The notes beneath the pieces were generated by a model. It did no database searches and was not told the origin of the DNA. It was given only the letters and a program-made list of their open reading frames with translations. From Candidatus Saccharimonadia bacterium (lineage in GTDB: Bacteria; Patescibacteriota; Saccharimonadia; Saccharimonadales; Saccharimonadaceae), in contig JALRBE010000003.1 of NCBI GenBank assembly GCA_023262335.1, forward strand, positions 1 to 16,724: DNA of 16,724 bases, given 5' to 3'. The first letter of the stretch is position 1, and every line of letters starts with the position of its first letter. The position numbers were made by a program, and so were the translations under genes. This document shows, in pieces, positions 15,183 to 16,724 of this stretch.

Positions 15183-16181
15183 CTAGTAATCCCTGTGATA
15201 TTGCGGCGTCGTATGGATAAACGCTTTTGCTTTCTCTGCTATTTTAGCACCTGTCAGGCCAAAATGATCCAACAATTCGTTTGGCGCTCCCGATTCGCCG
15301 AACCGGTCGAGCATGCCGACTCTGAGAAGCGGTGTCGGTTTGCGCTCCGATAGCAGCTCGGCGATCGCTCCGCCAAAACCGCCCTTTACTTGCGCTTCTT
15401 CAGCGGTAAGCACGCGACCGGTCTTGGTGATACTGTGGAGAATCGTATCCTCGTCAAGCGGCTTTATGGTCGGCACGTGCACCACTTCGGCGCTGAGGCC
15501 GTGCTTTTCAAGTTCGTTCGCGGCAACAAGCAGCTGGTACGTCATCGTGCCCGTACCGAGCAGGCTGATATCGTGGCCTTCGCGTAACACGTATGCCTTG
15601 CCAATGACGAACGGCGAATGCTCGGTACTGAATACCGGCGTCTTTTCGCGCGCTAGGCGCAAATAGCTCGGCTTGCCGCTTTCAGCGATCGCGCGCGTCG
15701 CTTTCTCGGCCTCGATACTATCGCCAGGAGCGATGACCACCATGTTCGGCAAAACGCGCATCAACGCGATATCTTCGAGCATCTGGTGCGTGGCGCCGTC
15801 AGGCCCGACGCTGACTCCGGCATGCGAACCGACGATCGTCACCGGCTGGTCATTAAGACAGATCGTCGTGCGTATCTGTTCCCAGTTGCGCCCAGGACTG
15901 AACGCAGCATAGCTGCTGGTGAACGGAATTTTGCCGGCACGCGCCATGCCGCTTGCGACCGTCACGAGATTCTGTTCGGCAATGCCGACTTCGACGAACC
16001 GCTCCGGAAACGCGTCGCGGAACAAGTGCATTTGCGTGCTTTCGGTAAGGTCAGCGCACAGCGCGACGACGCGTTCGTCCGCTTCGCCGGCGGCTTTGAG
16101 TCCGCGGCCAAAACCGGCCCGTGTCGGTTCTTGCGCCACGTCATCGGCGTATAGGTTGTCAGCAAGCGGATAGTGGCTCAT
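15183..16181 (-). CDS. Transketolase, C-terminal subunit
   Basis: 332 residues carrying the pyrimidine-binding domain and C-terminal domain of transketolase, the thiamine-diphosphate enzyme that moves two-carbon units between ketoses and aldoses in the non-oxidative pentose-phosphate pathway. FVEVGIAEQN (62-71) contains the conserved Glu69 that activates the cofactor. SSYAAF (89-94) and GVSVGPDGATHQMLEDIA (122-139) are typical. In most bacteria this is the second half of a ~650-residue protein; here it is a separate gene overlapping the N-terminal subunit by ATGA, with AAAGGAG about 7 nt upstream for its own initiation. 1-deoxyxylulose-5-phosphate synthase is a relative, but the adjacent N-terminal half has transketolase features. 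Confidence 0.94.
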   Translation of the reverse strand: MSHYPLADNLYADDVAQEPTRAGFGRGLKAAGEADERVVALCADLTESTQMHLFRDAFPERFVEVGIAEQNLVTVASGMARAGKIPFTSSYAAFSPGRNWEQIRTTICLNDQPVTIVGSHAGVSVGPDGATHQMLEDIALMRVLPNMVVIAPGDSIEAEKATRAIAESGKPSYLRLAREKTPVFSTEHSPFVIGKAYVLREGHDISLLGTGTMTYQLLVAANELEKHGLSAEVVHVPTIKPLDEDTILHSITKTGRVLTAEEAQVKGGFGGAIAELLSERKPTPLLRVGMLDRFGESGAPNELLDHFGLTGAKIAEKAKAFIHTTPQYHRDY

Positions 16182-16724
16182 TCGTGTTCTCCTTTGATCT
16201 TCCCGTCGAGCGTTCGCAGCTTATGCAAAGCGCGCTTGTAATCGTCGGGCGATTTGCCGTAGCCGTGCCAGTGGTAATCGTACTCCATGAAGTCGACTCC
16301 CTTGCCAGGAATAGTATGCGCGATGATGACGCTCGGCTGGTTCGTGATCGCCTTTGACATATTGATGGCATCGCGAAGGCTTTCGACGTTGTGGCCGTCG
16401 ACCTCCTGGACATGCCAGCCGAACGATTCCCATTTGCCGTGTAGGCTTTCCAGCGGCATGACGTCTTCCGTGGACCCGTCGATCTGGATGTTATTGCGGT
16501 CGATGATGACGGTCAGTTGCGACAGTTTGTATTTGCCGGCAAACATGACCGCCTCCCAAATGTTGCCCTCGTTCAGTTCGCCATCGCCCGTCACCGCGTA
16601 CACGAACCGGTGCGATTGTTTGTCGATGTACTGCAACACATGCGCGACGCCCGCTGCTTGCGACAATCCGCTTCCCAGCGGTCCGCTCGTGTTCTCGAGC
16701 CCTGGCAGCTTGGTACGTTCCGGG
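16178..16724 (-). CDS. Transketolase, N-terminal subunit, partial (5' end beyond window)
   Basis: The visible 181 codons are the C-terminal part of the pyrophosphate-binding domain. Reading from the window edge gives LPGLENTSGPLGSGLSQA, then VTGDGELNEGNIWEA and IIDRNN. The GDG...NN thiamine-diphosphate/metal-binding motif is therefore intact. The end has HTIPGKGVDFME and WHGYGKSP, as in split transketolases. A TTG at 16666 could be mistaken for the start, but clearly homologous sequence continues upstream of it, so the gene is truncated by the window. It pairs with the C-terminal subunit encoded immediately after it. Confidence 0.95.
   Translation of the reverse strand, partial: PERTKLPGLENTSGPLGSGLSQAAGVAHVLQYIDKQSHRFVYAVTGDGELNEGNIWEAVMFAGKYKLSQLTVIIDRNNIQIDGSTEDVMPLESLHGKWESFGWHVQEVDGHNVESLRDAINMSKAITNQPSVIIAHTIPGKGVDFMEYDYHWHGYGKSPDDYKRALHKLRTLDGKIKGEHE

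Overview
The window looks like a compact, coding-dense bacterial chromosome segment, most likely from a Patescibacteria/CPR lineage, with Candidatus Saccharibacteria my best guess. This is inference from gene style, since no rRNA is present. Clues are the near absence of intergenic DNA, genes joined by 1-4 nt overlaps, a transketolase split into two genes, a GtrA protein, and membrane proteins without recognisable relatives. Three junctions use ATGA overlaps (10438-10441, 13286-13289, 16178-16181), so UGA acts as a stop. That argues against the UGA-glycine CPR groups (Absconditabacteria/SR1 and Gracilibacteria). All genes but gtrA lie on the minus strand and are transcribed from high to low coordinates.

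Right block (16724 to 12717): an apparent carbon-metabolism operon of transketolase N-terminal subunit (cut by the window edge), transketolase C-terminal subunit, class II aldolase, a PfkB sugar kinase and a stand-alone class I glutamine amidotransferase. The first four plausibly connect pentose-phosphate and triose/hexose-phosphate pools.

Middle block (12710 to 9569): a promoter at the 3' end of the amidotransferase gene precedes a second, longer PfkB kinase with an unexplained N-terminal domain. A LOG-family nucleotide phosphoribohydrolase and a membrane-anchored six-cysteine protein follow. The 5' end of this kinase gene looks frame-displaced.

Next (9534 to 3630): uvrB, then a large two-helix membrane protein with a trypsin-like domain whose catalytic serine is replaced by Asp, then a DEAD-box RNA helicase with its own promoter and a 14-bp palindrome in its 5' leader. 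gtrA on the plus strand converges on the helicase gene and their stop codons overlap.

Left block (3033 to 1): gatC, gatA, a membrane-anchored HEPN-like protein, and gatB (cut by the window edge). This encodes the GatCAB tRNA amidotransferase with an extra gene embedded in it.

Several transcription units begin with a -10 box 6-7 nt before the start codon, which suggests leaderless mRNAs. No rRNA, tRNA, CRISPR array, transposase or convincing Rho-independent terminator was seen. No gene-free stretch exceeds about 141 bases; the longest are 3034-3174 and 4833-4956, and both hold promoters.
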